Shown here in pieces: positions 37,410 through 45,314 of a stretch of 64,000 nt of DNA. The stretch spans positions 1,558,501 to 1,622,500 of the forward strand of contig NZ_CP011509.1 of assembly GCF_001027285.1 (NCBI RefSeq). The letters are read 5' to 3'. The translations under genes and the position numbers were made by a program. Under the pieces are notes generated by a model. It saw nothing but the letters and a program-made list of their open reading frames with translations. It did no database searches and was not told where the DNA came from. Position 1 is the stretch's first letter. Each line of letters starts with the position of its first letter. Origin of the DNA: Archangium gephyra. GTDB lineage: Bacteria; Myxococcota; Myxococcia; Myxococcales; Myxococcaceae.

Positions 37410-37715
37410 GGCGCAGGCCTCCCCAGGGGTAGCAGCCCTGAAGGATAGGATGCGAGATGGACAACCCTACAGGGGGGGCGGTCACGCAGATGCCCGGAGG
37501 CTCAACTGCCTCTACCGCCCGCCCTCGGAAACGTCGCTGGCCCGAGGAGCGCGACCACTCGCAAAGCCTGGAAAGGCCTGAACAGGCGTGCAGAATTCGC
37601 GGTTGACGCTGGTGGAGCCTCTCACTAAATCGAGAGCAGGCGGTGCCAGAGGGGCCCTGTCGAATCAGCTCACAGGCGGTGCGGACTGCATCGCCGATGC
37701 GAAAGGTGCAACACC
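37410..37715 (+). other. Intergenic region between divergent SitA5-like and Cas2-like genes
   Basis: About 306 bases with no convincing gene. It must hold the promoter of the toxin gene on the minus strand. On the plus strand it holds the recognisable promoter listed at 37603-37631 for the small downstream gene. Confidence 0.6.
37603..37631 (+). promoter_or_regulatory. Sigma-70-like promoter of the Cas2-like gene
   Basis: The -35 TTGACG and -10 TAAATC are separated by exactly 17 bases, about 85 bases before the GTG start of the small gene. Such a close match is notable in this GC-rich genome. Confidence 0.5.
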
Positions 37716-38018
37716 GTGCCCAAGGGAGCAGTCATCTCGTTCGATTTGAAGCCCCAAGGCAGCGAGGACTACAAGACCGCCTACAGCATTCTGGGGAATG
37801 CGGGCTTCACCGTCACGACGCCGAACATGACCATCTTCCTCCCCAACACCACGGTCGTGGGAACCATCCCTGACGACTGGACGGCGGAAAGGCTCAGGGA
37901 TGCGGTCATATTTGAGTTCAGGAATGCCGGCCTGAACCTGACTTCCATCCTCTGCGGCGTCATTACTGACTGGGCAGTGCTGGGAGACAGGGTGGACTAC
38001 AAGACGCTTGCGCGGTGA
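37716..38018 (+). CDS. Small Cas2/VapD-like (SinR-like) ferredoxin-fold protein
   Basis: A 100-aa protein, GTG start. The N-terminal strand AVISFDLKPQG, then DYKTAYSILGNAGF, a central strand ending in TIFLPNTT, WTAERLRDAV, and the last strand CGVITDWAVLG match the layout of small Cas2/VapD/SinR-like ferredoxin-fold proteins (ISYDL... to ITGDWAGWG). This is a resemblance by eye, not a confident family call. It is monocistronic, with its own promoter and a perfect terminator, next to the SitA5-like toxin. No CRISPR array or cas genes are nearby, so an RNase-toxin or unrelated role is more likely. Confidence 0.6.
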   Translation: MPKGAVISFDLKPQGSEDYKTAYSILGNAGFTVTTPNMTIFLPNTTVVGTIPDDWTAERLRDAVIFEFRNAGLNLTSILCGVITDWAVLGDRVDYKTLAR

Positions 38019-38042
38019 TGGCCGGCGCATGCGCTGGCGACC

Positions 38043-38083
38043 AGAGAGCGGCAGAGACACGTCTCTGCCGCTCTCTCCGTTTT
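38043..38083 (+). terminator. Rho-independent terminator of the Cas2-like gene
   Basis: Perfect 16-bp arms 38043-38058 and 38061-38076 (AGAGAGCGGCAGAGAC and its complement) are followed by CCGTTTTCC. It lies 25 bases past the stop codon. The hairpin is near perfect and symmetric, so it may also act on the opposite strand. Confidence 0.88.
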
Positions 38084-38168
38084 CCGGCATAGCAGGTCAG
38101 GCGTGAGGCCTACCGAAACCGCCTGTAAACCCGGGCCCAACACCGCTGTCCCTGGTGGAGAAGCCACG

Positions 38169-38450
38169 ATGAAGATGGAGAAGTCGCGTTCGAGCCTCGT
38201 TGTCCTGCTGGCCCTGCTGCTGACGAACTGCTCCTCGAGCACCGCGGAGGTGACTGTCGAGCTTCGCCCCGGGGCGCCTTCCGCCAACATCGCTAAGGTG
38301 GAGGTGAAAGTGACTACTCCCGGCGCGGAGCCGGAGACCACCACGCTCTCAGGCAAGACGCGCCCGTGGACGGACAGCATGCTGACGCTCATACCCGCCA
38401 CTACTGCTTCTTTCGCCTCCGGGCCTTCGGTCTCGGCCCGGGCGCGATGA
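38169..38450 (+). pseudogene. Probably truncated small lipoprotein
   Basis: A 93-aa reading frame starting MKMEKSRSSLVVLLALLLTNC with a clear lipobox (LTNC), then EVTVELRPGAPSANIAKVEVKVTTPG, which reads as the first beta strands of a larger domain. After about residue 78 the sequence turns into low-quality Ser/Ala/Arg codons where the local base composition changes, and it ends after 15 more codons. I think the gene was cut by an insertion or deletion near 38400. A genuinely short lipoprotein is possible. Confidence 0.45.
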
Positions 38451-38589
38451 CTTTTTGTTCCCAGGCGCGCAGGGTCATTTTGAGGAACGCTAAGTACGAC
38501 ACCACAACAAGGAATGTGTTCACCATAGCGGGGTCATTGAGGCCCTCGACGATGGACAATGCGCTACCGATGACATCAGTTGTGCCCAT
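38401..38589 (-). CDS. Small single-pass membrane protein, hypothetical
   Basis: A 62-aa frame with MGTTDVIGSALSIVEGL, one hydrophobic helix (MVNTFLVVVSYLAFLKM) and a strongly basic end (RPKARRRKKQ). It has a good ribosome site (GTGAGG, five bases before ATG) and sits in an AT-richer patch than its neighbours, suggesting recent arrival. Size, single helix and basic tail recall phage holin-like or small toxin peptides, but no family can be named. It overlaps the end of the truncated lipoprotein in antisense. Confidence 0.5.
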   Translation of the reverse strand: MGTTDVIGSALSIVEGLNDPAMVNTFLVVVSYLAFLKMTLRAWEQKVIAPGPRPKARRRKKQ

Positions 38590-38827
38590 AACAACCTCAC
38601 TGAATATGCCTGTTGTGGCAGAAGGTGCGGCGCACTCGGCAAAGGGGGCCCGGCACCTTCTGTGCCTCTACAAGTACCAGCCTCGACGTAGCCTCCCGGA
38701 GCAACGTCACGGGAGATAGTGCCGCCTTCGCAGCCGCCGCACGAGTGGCGGAGACTCCGTCTACGGCCTCCGGGGTGCTTGTTCGCTACCCGGCGGCCGA
38801 AATCGCCTTCACGGGCACAGACGGCCG

Positions 38828-39730
38828 TTATTCGAAGCGCATCCCGCGCCGGAGCGTCTCTGACTCCACTTCCGTTCGGTTCCCGAGGATTTCGAGCGTG
38901 AGCTCTCGCGCCGTCGAGCGATTCAGCTTCTGGATTAGGCGCTCTCCCTTAAGTCGGTTGAGACCGGCCGTCTCCAGTACGGCATTCACCTTGTCGCGCA
39001 GTGCCGCTCTCCACGCTCGATCCTTGTACGGTTTCCCTCCCTGTACCCGCGCTTCGGCACGAGCCGCGTCGAGAACCGCTACCAGAGCGCCCTGTGCTCC
39101 TTTGGCACGCTCGTACTCCGTGGACTTCTGCACCCATTGCTCATAGCGCTTGTGCCGGCCATCCTGTGCTCGGGACCAAGCAAGAAAAGGCTGGAGCAGG
39201 TGACGCGCTGCGCGCCTTCGCAACGCGCCACCAAATTCACCTTTGGCCGGCTTCAGCACCTCTCGGACGCTGGATTCAAGGCGTGCGACTCCCGCGAGCA
39301 CGTTGAGCACGAGCTGCCGCATCTCAGGAGGAGCATCGGTCCATTCCTGAGTGTCGACGGAAAGCGCCTGAAGCCGGGCGAGGTCGCCTGGGTTCAACTG
39401 CTGCAGGTGATCGTCTCCTTCGCGTGCTCTATTCTGCTGGGCGCGCTGTCTCGGTGATGGCTCATTGAGTTCAATGGTGACAGTTCCCTGCCGGCTGCGG
39501 CCCCCTCCGCGTGGATCTGGAGCGTCGCGGAAGTACCGGTAGGCGGCTTGGCGATCGTAGTAGACATACTCGCGGCGCAACTGCGCCTTCCCAAAAAGGT
39601 CGAGCAGGTGCGTGCGAGCAGTGCGCTCGCTCACCCCAAGGCGCTGGGCCACCTCGTAGCTTACGAGCCCCTCGGTGCACTGCTCGATTAACGCGAGGAT
39701 TCTGGCTGGCAGGTCGGTTGTGCGGGGCAT
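38828..39730 (-). CDS. Uncharacterised winged-helix protein
   Basis: A 300-aa protein starting MPRTTDLPARIL. Residues 5-60 form a winged helix (ALIEQCTEGLVSYEVAQRLGVSERTARTHLLDLFGKAQLRREYVYYD). The rest is charged and helical with no known motif; QKSTEYERAKGAQGALVAVLDAARAEARVQGGKPYKDRAW suggests a coiled or nucleic-acid-binding surface. No membrane segment. Its start codon lies only 30 bases from the terminal repeat of the IS630-family element, so its promoter may have been replaced or modified by that insertion. Function unknown. Confidence 0.7.
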   Translation of the reverse strand: MPRTTDLPARILALIEQCTEGLVSYEVAQRLGVSERTARTHLLDLFGKAQLRREYVYYDRQAAYRYFRDAPDPRGGGRSRQGTVTIELNEPSPRQRAQQNRAREGDDHLQQLNPGDLARLQALSVDTQEWTDAPPEMRQLVLNVLAGVARLESSVREVLKPAKGEFGGALRRRAARHLLQPFLAWSRAQDGRHKRYEQWVQKSTEYERAKGAQGALVAVLDAARAEARVQGGKPYKDRAWRAALRDKVNAVLETAGLNRLKGERLIQKLNRSTARELTLEILGNRTEVESETLRRGMRFE

Positions 39731-39760
39731 GCACACCACATGATGCCACCCCTCTGGCAA

Positions 39761-39789
39761 AGCCAGTTGGAGTAAGTCCTGTCAGGGGG
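39761..39789 (+). repeat. Left terminal inverted repeat of the IS630-family element
   Basis: 29 bases identical to the reverse complement of 40538-40566. Confidence 0.93.
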
Positions 39790-39808
39790 GGAGCATCGCC
39801 GCTTGCCC

Positions 39809-40354
39809 ATGTGGGTGGGGAGGAGCGGCGATGTGGGTCCTGAGCGACAGAGCCTCACCCTGACACGCTCCGAGCGCAGGCGCCTCCAGCGTGCACTGCA
39901 TCAGCAGAAGCACGCGGGGGTGGCCTTGCGAGCCGCCATCGTGCTGTGGAATGCCCAGGGGCAGAGCGCTACCAGCATCGCGCGCACCTTGGGCGTGACT
40001 CCGCGCACCGTGCACCGCTGTCGGCAACGCTGGCGGAGTATGGGGATGGAGGGGCTGGCCGACTCGCCTCGCTCTGGTCGTCCTCCTCGCGTCAGCCCCG
40101 CCTACCTCGAGCTTCTGCTGCGCACGGTGGAAACAGACCCCAGACAGTTGGGCTTCGTCTTCTCTCGCTGGACGTGTGCACGCCTGGCCTCCTACTTGGA
40201 GCAACGTACCCAGGTGGCCATCAGTCCCTGGTGGGTCAACGAGTTGCTGCACTGCCACGGTTTCGCCTGGCGCCGCACCAAACTCACCACCCAGCATCTA
40301 GCGGGCGAGGGGAAAAAAGCACGCGCCGCTCGGCGCCTGCGCTCTCTGAAGTAG
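39809..40354 (+). pseudogene. IS630-family transposase, truncated
   Basis: 181 codons remain. The DNA-binding part is intact: helix-turn-helix SATSIARTLGVTPRTVHRCRQRW and the linker GMEGLADSPRSGRPPRVS, with the second helical domain (WTCARLASYLEQRTQVAISPWWVNELL). An in-frame TAG stops it after RRLRSLK. Beyond the stop the same frame continues ARFELWYADATRFDLLPVTRSIW, the start of the DDE domain with ADE changed to ADA, then stops again. The remaining catalytic domain is deleted. The product could still bind the element ends and act as a repressor. Confidence 0.85.
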
Positions 40355-40537
40355 GCTGCGGTACGCCCAGGGGCGAGGTTCGAACTGTGGTACGCGGACG
40401 CCACGCGCTTCGACCTGCTGCCAGTGACACGCTCCATTTGGTGACCCAGGAGCGCGAGGCCTTCTATCCTGATGCTGTCCGCCTGCTGGGCCGTTTGCGC
40501 CATTCAGGGCAGCTCACAGGGCTCGCTCTGCGCGAGA

Positions 40538-40566
40538 CCCCCTGACAGGACTTACTCCAACTGGCT
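40538..40566 (-). repeat. Right terminal inverted repeat of the IS630-family element
   Basis: Perfect reverse complement of 39761-39789; it lies 22 bases past the stop codon of the alpha/beta hydrolase gene, which is left intact. Confidence 0.93.
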
Positions 40567-40587
40567 TAGCTCCCTGGCTCGTGAACT

Positions 40588-41394
40588 TCACAGCAGCGAG
40601 GCCACCGCCTCGATGACCCGGGGCCACTCCTTCGCGCGCGGGTCGATGACCTCGAAGTGCGCCGCGCCCGGCAGGCTCACGAGCTTCACGCTGTCCCCGA
40701 GCTTCGTGGCACGCGTGTGGTACTCGGTGCTCACCAGGAGCGGGACGATGGTGTCCTCGGCCCCGTGCACCAGCACCTGCTTCACCCCGAGCGGCAACAG
40801 CGCCGCCGGAGACGCAAACTTGTAGCGCTCCGGTACTTGCGCGGGCGTGCCTCCCAGCAGCGACTCGACGATGCCGTCCCCCAGACGCAGCTGGAAGGCC
40901 CGCTCCAGGTCCACCACGCCCGCCAGCGACACCGCGCCCCTGGGCTGGAAGGGTTTCTCGGTGTGCAGCGGCTGTCCCGGCTTCAGCCGCCCTCGCCCCG
41001 CGAGCCACAGCGCCAGGTGGCCTCCGGCCGAGTGTCCCAGGATGACCACGCGCTCCAGGTTCAACGGGTAGCGCGTCGCCAGCGTGCGCAGGTAGTCCGT
41101 CCCCTGGGCCACGTCCTCGAAGGTGCCCGTCCAGCCACCGTCCGGGTGGCCTACCCGCCGGTACTCGAGGCTCCAGGTGGCGTAGCCCCGCTGCGTGAGG
41201 TCCGCGCACAGGTGGCCCACGTGCTCCAGGTCGTACCGGGCTCGCCAGAAGCCGCCGTGCACCACCACCACCACCGGGTGCGGACCCTCGCCCCGAGGCA
41301 GTCGCAGGTCACCGAACTGGTGGGTGCGCTCTCCGTAGGGAATCCGCGCGTCGGCCTGCGGCGCGGGCGTCTCGAGCATCCAGGGCTGGCTCAT
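40588..41394 (-). CDS. Alpha/beta hydrolase, possible kynurenine formamidase
   Basis: A 268-aa soluble hydrolase. The oxyanion segment VVVVHGGFWRARYD has the HGG-x-W motif of the AFMID/BNA7 kynurenine formamidase and hormone-sensitive-lipase group. The nucleophile elbow is GHSAGGHLALWLAG near residue 137. The acid and histidine are probably Asp in HGAEDTIVP and His in PGAAHFEVID. Kynurenine formamidase is the step missing from the operon 8 kb away, so this is a candidate. The same motif occurs in other esterases, so the assignment is tentative. Confidence 0.82.
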   Translation of the reverse strand: MSQPWMLETPAPQADARIPYGERTHQFGDLRLPRGEGPHPVVVVVHGGFWRARYDLEHVGHLCADLTQRGYATWSLEYRRVGHPDGGWTGTFEDVAQGTDYLRTLATRYPLNLERVVILGHSAGGHLALWLAGRGRLKPGQPLHTEKPFQPRGAVSLAGVVDLERAFQLRLGDGIVESLLGGTPAQVPERYKFASPAALLPLGVKQVLVHGAEDTIVPLLVSTEYHTRATKLGDSVKLVSLPGAAHFEVIDPRAKEWPRVIEAVASLL

Positions 41395-41539
41395 GGAGCG
41401 CGATGATGGGACAGAGCCGGCGCGTCTATCAAGCAGGCGGCCTCATCGAGCGATGACGACCGGACTGGGGGCCACGAGCCCCGCGCCGCTCGCCGCCCGG
41501 GCGATGGGGCGGCGGGGCGAGGCTCGGGCAGGTGCGCCG

Positions 41540-42106
41540 TTAGAGCAGGATGATGACCACCACGACGACGACGATGATGAGCCCGCACAGCCACCAGCGC
41601 CCATGGCAGTTGATGGCGAGTCCCCGCGCCTGCTCGGAGGCCGTGGACACCTGCCTGGCGTACTCGGCGTCGCAGGCCACCCGCGCCTTCGTGCGCTCCA
41701 GCAGCGTGCTGAAGTACTCCGGATTCATCTTCTCCACGTTCACCGGCGCCGACAGCCCCTTGGCCAGCGCCTCCTCGGACGGCGGCCCGGCCCGCATCTC
41801 GAAGAGCCGCTGCGCCTCCAGGTAGAGCGCGCCCTGCAGGAGACGGTCATCCTCCGAGTCCACCTCCGCGGGATAGGTGCTCTTGAGCAGGTTCTCCACA
41901 TCCCTCAGGCCCGCGGCCTCCGGGTTGGCGTCCATGAACCGGGTGAGCGAGTCGGCCGTCGCCTTGATGAGCTCGTCCTCGCGACCGCTCGAGCCCCCGA
42001 AGCACGCCTCGGCGGCCCCAGCCGGCCCGGTGACGGTCAGCCCCGCGGCCAGTGTCGCGGCGCCAATGACTCCCGAACCCATGAAGAACCTTCGCGACAT
42101 CGTCAT
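41540..42106 (-). CDS. Exported protein with Tat-like signal and C-terminal membrane tail
   Basis: A 188-aa protein with start MTMSRRFFMGSGVIGAATLAAG, a twin-arginine-like signal (SRRFFMG). A helical middle (EDELIKATADSLTRFMDANPEA) follows, then a very hydrophobic C-terminus (WWLCGLIIVVVVVVIILL) that would anchor it. The valine/isoleucine run is encoded by a GAC/GAT-rich repeat on the plus strand. I do not recognise a family. A plausible promoter lies 55-83 bases upstream. It may be linked in function to the CglB-like gene upstream on the same strand, but nothing shows this. Confidence 0.65.
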   Translation of the reverse strand: MTMSRRFFMGSGVIGAATLAAGLTVTGPAGAAEACFGGSSGREDELIKATADSLTRFMDANPEAAGLRDVENLLKSTYPAEVDSEDDRLLQGALYLEAQRLFEMRAGPPSEEALAKGLSAPVNVEKMNPEYFSTLLERTKARVACDAEYARQVSTASEQARGLAINCHGRWWLCGLIIVVVVVVIILL

Positions 42107-42160
42107 CGGAATGACTCCCAGTCTGCTGTGAGCGGTGGAGACGCGTTGAACTCGTTAAGC

Positions 42161-42189
42161 AGACTAAAGGACGTTTTCCGGAAATTCAA
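42161..42189 (-). promoter_or_regulatory. Possible sigma-70-like promoter
   Basis: On the minus strand TTGAAT (42189-42184) and TAGTCT (42166-42161) are 17 bases apart, upstream of the Tat-like exported protein, in an unusually AT-rich stretch. Agreement at -10 is only partial. Confidence 0.3.
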
Positions 42190-42234
42190 GCAGGTGTGGA
42201 TTTTTATGGATGTGGTGAATTCACGCTTGACCCC

Positions 42235-43461
42235 TTACCGGGGGATGACGACCCGGACCTCGACGCGCGCGGGGTGGGCGGGCGAGGAGCCCTGGACGCG
42301 AGCACACAGCGAGCCCAGCAGCTCCACGCCCACCTTGTCCTTCAACCGCCACGTGTCGTCCCCATCGCCGAAGCTCTCCCCATTCACCAGCACCCGGGCC
42401 AGCCTCGGTGACGGAGGGAACTGGTCGGGGGCGAGCTCGATGAGGCACGGGTCTCCCTCGAAGCGCTCGCTGATCTGCCGCAGGGCGTGGGTGAGCTCGT
42501 CCTGGTTGGCCGCCTGGTAGTAGCGGCGCTGGCAGAGCCCGGCCTCCAGGTCGCAGGCGTCCCCCGCGCCGCAGTCGGCGTTCGTCTGACACTTGCGCGC
42601 GAAACCACCGGCCTCGGCCATGGCGTTGAGCACCGCCGGCCCGTTGCCCGAGGCCGTCTCCGCGCCGAAGCCGATGACGATGGTCTGGATGTCCCGGCCT
42701 CGCAGGGCCTTCACCGCGCTCACCGAGCCGTCCTGGTCCAGGCAGCCCAGCCGCTCGAAGGTGCCGCTGCAGTCGCTCAGGGTGCAGCGGCACGCCAGCG
42801 AGGCGCCGGACGCGGCATGGTTCTCGTTGCAGTTGGGCAGGCCGTCGGTGAGCAGCAGCACGAAGTCGCCGCGCTCGTCCGTCTGCAGCTGCGGCAGGGT
42901 GCCCACGTACTGGAGGCTCGCGCCGGTGGGCGTGCCTCCCGTGGGTCCACTCCGGGTGTTGTTGGGAATCGCGCGCAGCCGCGCGTTGATCTCCAGCGCA
43001 TGGGCCTGAAGGGCGCCGGGGCTGTCCTCGGCGGGCAGGCCCATCGTGAGCGAGTCCGAGCCGCCGCACTGCTCGCCCAGGACGAGCTGCTTGCCCGGGT
43101 AGAGCGTGAGCCCCATGCGCGCGAACGCGCCGCTGGCGCTCAGGAAGGAGTCCATGGCGCCCTGGAGTGCGCTCCAGCGCGTGGGGCAGCTGGCGGGACA
43201 CCCCTCCCCGCGGCAGAGCACACCCGTGGTGGGGGAGCGGCACAGGGCGCTGGAGGGATTCATCGGCTCGAGCATCGAGCCGGACGTGTCCACCAGCAGC
43301 ATCAGGTTGGGCGTACTGCCCCGGGCGGCGATCGTCTTCTCCACCGAGGGGACGGAGAGGGCGGCGGGCTCGACGGGCTCGAAGTCATACGTCTGACAGC
43401 CGGCGGCGAGCGCGGCGCAGACGAGGGGGAGGGCCACGGAGGGGTGCAACCGGGTGGGCAT
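42235..43461 (-). CDS. cglB: VWA-domain lipoprotein, CglB-like gliding-motility adhesin
   Basis: A 408-aa outer-membrane lipoprotein. The start MPTRLHPSVALP gives lipobox LAAGC. A von Willebrand A domain carries the MIDAS motif DTSGSM near residue 60, with GGTPTGASL and LLTDGLPNC completing the metal site. Many paired cysteines (CRGEGCPASC, CRCTLSDCSG, CQTNADCGAGDACDLEAGLC) imply a disulfide-stabilised exported protein. CglB of Myxococcus xanthus (about 416 aa) has the same order and is the integrin-like adhesin of gliding focal adhesions. Other myxobacterial VWA lipoproteins share features, so the symbol is likely, not certain. Confidence 0.75.
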   Translation of the reverse strand: MPTRLHPSVALPLVCAALAAGCQTYDFEPVEPAALSVPSVEKTIAARGSTPNLMLLVDTSGSMLEPMNPSSALCRSPTTGVLCRGEGCPASCPTRWSALQGAMDSFLSASGAFARMGLTLYPGKQLVLGEQCGGSDSLTMGLPAEDSPGALQAHALEINARLRAIPNNTRSGPTGGTPTGASLQYVGTLPQLQTDERGDFVLLLTDGLPNCNENHAASGASLACRCTLSDCSGTFERLGCLDQDGSVSAVKALRGRDIQTIVIGFGAETASGNGPAVLNAMAEAGGFARKCQTNADCGAGDACDLEAGLCQRRYYQAANQDELTHALRQISERFEGDPCLIELAPDQFPPSPRLARVLVNGESFGDGDDTWRLKDKVGVELLGSLCARVQGSSPAHPARVEVRVVIPR

Positions 43462-43691
43462 GGGTGCTCCTGGGGAGGGGCTTGGCGAGGGCCGGCCCAC
43501 CAGGGAGCGCACCCGGAAGGGCCCGCGCCTCGGACGGGAGTGCCGGTTGCGTGGCGCTCAACGCTCGGGGGAGCCCGGGTGTTCAGTGTCAGGCCCCGGG
43601 CGTGGCGCGCATCAAACCCATTCCCCCGCACCGGCCATGGCGGTAGGAACGGGCGGAACGAAACCCGGGATTCGAAGCCGAGGGAGATGCG

Positions 43692-45281
43692 ATGACCGAG
43701 CGTCAATTGTGGGAGCGCTACAAGAAGTATCTGTGCGGGGTGGAGTCGGTGGGGCTGACGCTCGACGTGTCCCGCATGAACTTCGCCGAGGACTTCCTCG
43801 AGCGGATGCGCGGCCCCATGGAGAAGGCCTTCGACGCCATGGCGGCGCTGGAGAAGGGCGCCATCTCCAATCCGGACGAGAAGCGCAGGGTGGGGCACTA
43901 CTGGCTGCGCGCCCCCGAGCTCGCTCCCGAGCCGGCCCTCACGAAGGAGATTCAAGACACGGTGGCCGCCGTCCGCGCCTTCTCGGAGGACGTGCACGCC
44001 GGCCGCGTGAAGCCTCCCAAGGCGGACCGCTTCACCCGCGTGCTGCTGGTGGGCATCGGCGGCTCGGCGCTGGGGCCGCAACTGGTGGCGGACGCGCTCG
44101 GCACGGCGGTGGACCGCATGCAGGTGTTCTTCTTCGACAACACCGACCCGGATGGAATGGACCGCGTGCTGGCGCAGCTGGGCGGCACGCTCGCCGAGAC
44201 GCTCACCGTGGTCATCAGCAAGTCGGGCGGCACGAAGGAGACGCGCAACGGCATGGTGGAGGCCGAGCGCGCCTACCAGCAGAAGGGCCTGGAGTTCGGC
44301 CGGCACGCGGTGGCGGTGACGGGTGAAGGCAGCGAGCTGGACCGCTACGCCAAGAAGGGCAACTGGCTGCGGACGTTCCCCATGTGGGACTGGGTTGGCG
44401 GGCGCACCTCGGTGCTGTCGGCGGTGGGCCTGCTGCCGGCGCGGCTGCAGGGGCTGGACATCGACGGGATGCTGGCGGGCGCCCGGGACATGGACGTGGC
44501 GACGCGCGAGCGCGACATGCTGCGCAACCCGGCCGCGATGATGGCGCTCATGTGGTTCCACGCGGGCAACGGGCGCGGCCAGAAGGACCTCGTCATCCTC
44601 CCGTACAAGGACCGGCTGCTGCTGCTCTCCCGCTACCTCCAGCAGCTGGTGATGGAGTCGCTGGGCAAGGAGAAGGACCTGGAGGGCAAGGTGGTGAACC
44701 AGGGCCTCGCCGTCTACGGCAACAAGGGCTCCACGGACCAGCACGCGTACGTGCAGCAGCTGCGCGAGGGCGTGAGCAACTTCTTCGCCACCTTCGTGGA
44801 GGTGCTGAAGGACCGCGAGGGGACGTCCATGCGCGTGGAGGAGGACTTCACCAGCGGCGACTACCTGCTGGGCTTCTTCCTGGGCACGCGGCGGGCGCTC
44901 TTCGAGAAGGGCCGCGAGTCGATGACGCTCACGGTGCCGGACGTGAGCGCGCGGACGCTGGGCGCCCTCATCGCCCTCCATGAGCGGGCGGTGGGCCTGT
45001 ACGCGTCGCTGGTGAACATCAACGCCTACCACCAGCCGGGTGTGGAGGCGGGGAAGAAGGCCGCGGGCGCGGTGCTGGAGCTGCAGCGCAAGGTGCTGGC
45101 GAAGCTGCGCGGGGACAAGGCGAAGGGCCACACCGCGGAGGAGCTGGCCACGGCGGTGGGCTCGCCGGACGAGGTGGAGACGGTGTTCAAGGTGCTGGAG
45201 CACCTGGCGGCCAACGCGGACCAGGGGGTGAAGCGCGAGCCAGGGGCCAACCGTTTCGACACGCGCTTCCGCGCGGGCTGA
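43692..45281 (+). CDS. pgi: Glucose-6-phosphate isomerase
   Basis: A 529-aa glycolytic isomerase (glucose-6-phosphate to fructose-6-phosphate), cytoplasmic. The first SIS domain shows [14 protein letters not shown] and [15 protein letters not shown]. The catalytic Glu/Lys region includes [22 protein letters not shown] near residue 340 and [15 protein letters not shown] near 440. The ATG follows a GGGAGATGCG ribosome site. The C-terminal helical extension (residues 455-529) is longer than in E. coli Pgi but usual in the short-subunit bacterial group. Confidence 0.96.
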   Translation: MTERQLWERYKKYLCGVESVGLTLDVSRMNFAEDFLERMRGPMEKAFDAMAALEKGAISNPDEKRRVGHYWLRAPELAPEPALTKEIQDTVAAVRAFSEDVHAGRVKPPKADRFTRVLLVGIGGSALGPQLVADALGTAVDRMQVFFFDNTDPDGMDRVLAQLGGTLAETLTVVISKSGGTKETRNGMVEAERAYQQKGLEFGRHAVAVTGEGSELDRYAKKGNWLRTFPMWDWVGGRTSVLSAVGLLPARLQGLDIDGMLAGARDMDVATRERDMLRNPAAMMALMWFHAGNGRGQKDLVILPYKDRLLLLSRYLQQLVMESLGKEKDLEGKVVNQGLAVYGNKGSTDQHAYVQQLREGVSNFFATFVEVLKDREGTSMRVEEDFTSGDYLLGFFLGTRRALFEKGRESMTLTVPDVSARTLGALIALHERAVGLYASLVNINAYHQPGVEAGKKAAGAVLELQRKVLAKLRGDKAKGHTAEELATAVGSPDEVETVFKVLEHLAANADQGVKREPGANRFDTRFRAG

Positions 45282-45314
45282 GCGCGGCGGGAGAAGCCTG
45301 GGGGCCACGGTGCG

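Larger units (their letters stand above)
39761..40566 (+). mobile_element. IS630-family element with internal deletion and perfect terminal repeats
   Basis: The element is about 806 bp, bounded by perfect 29-bp inverted repeats at 39761-39789 and 40538-40566 (AGCCAGTTGGAGTAAGTCCT and the rest through GGGGG). One more flanking A/T pair extends them to 30. The right flank is TA, the left AA, so a clean TA target duplication is not visible. The element encodes the N-terminal half of an IS630-type transposase and only a short relic of its catalytic domain. It cannot move alone but keeps the ends needed for mobilisation by a full-length relative. Confidence 0.88.

Noticed and set aside
37716-38018. 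CRISPR adaptation locus suggested by a Cas2-like protein
   Set aside because: There is no repeat array, cas1 or other cas gene in the window.
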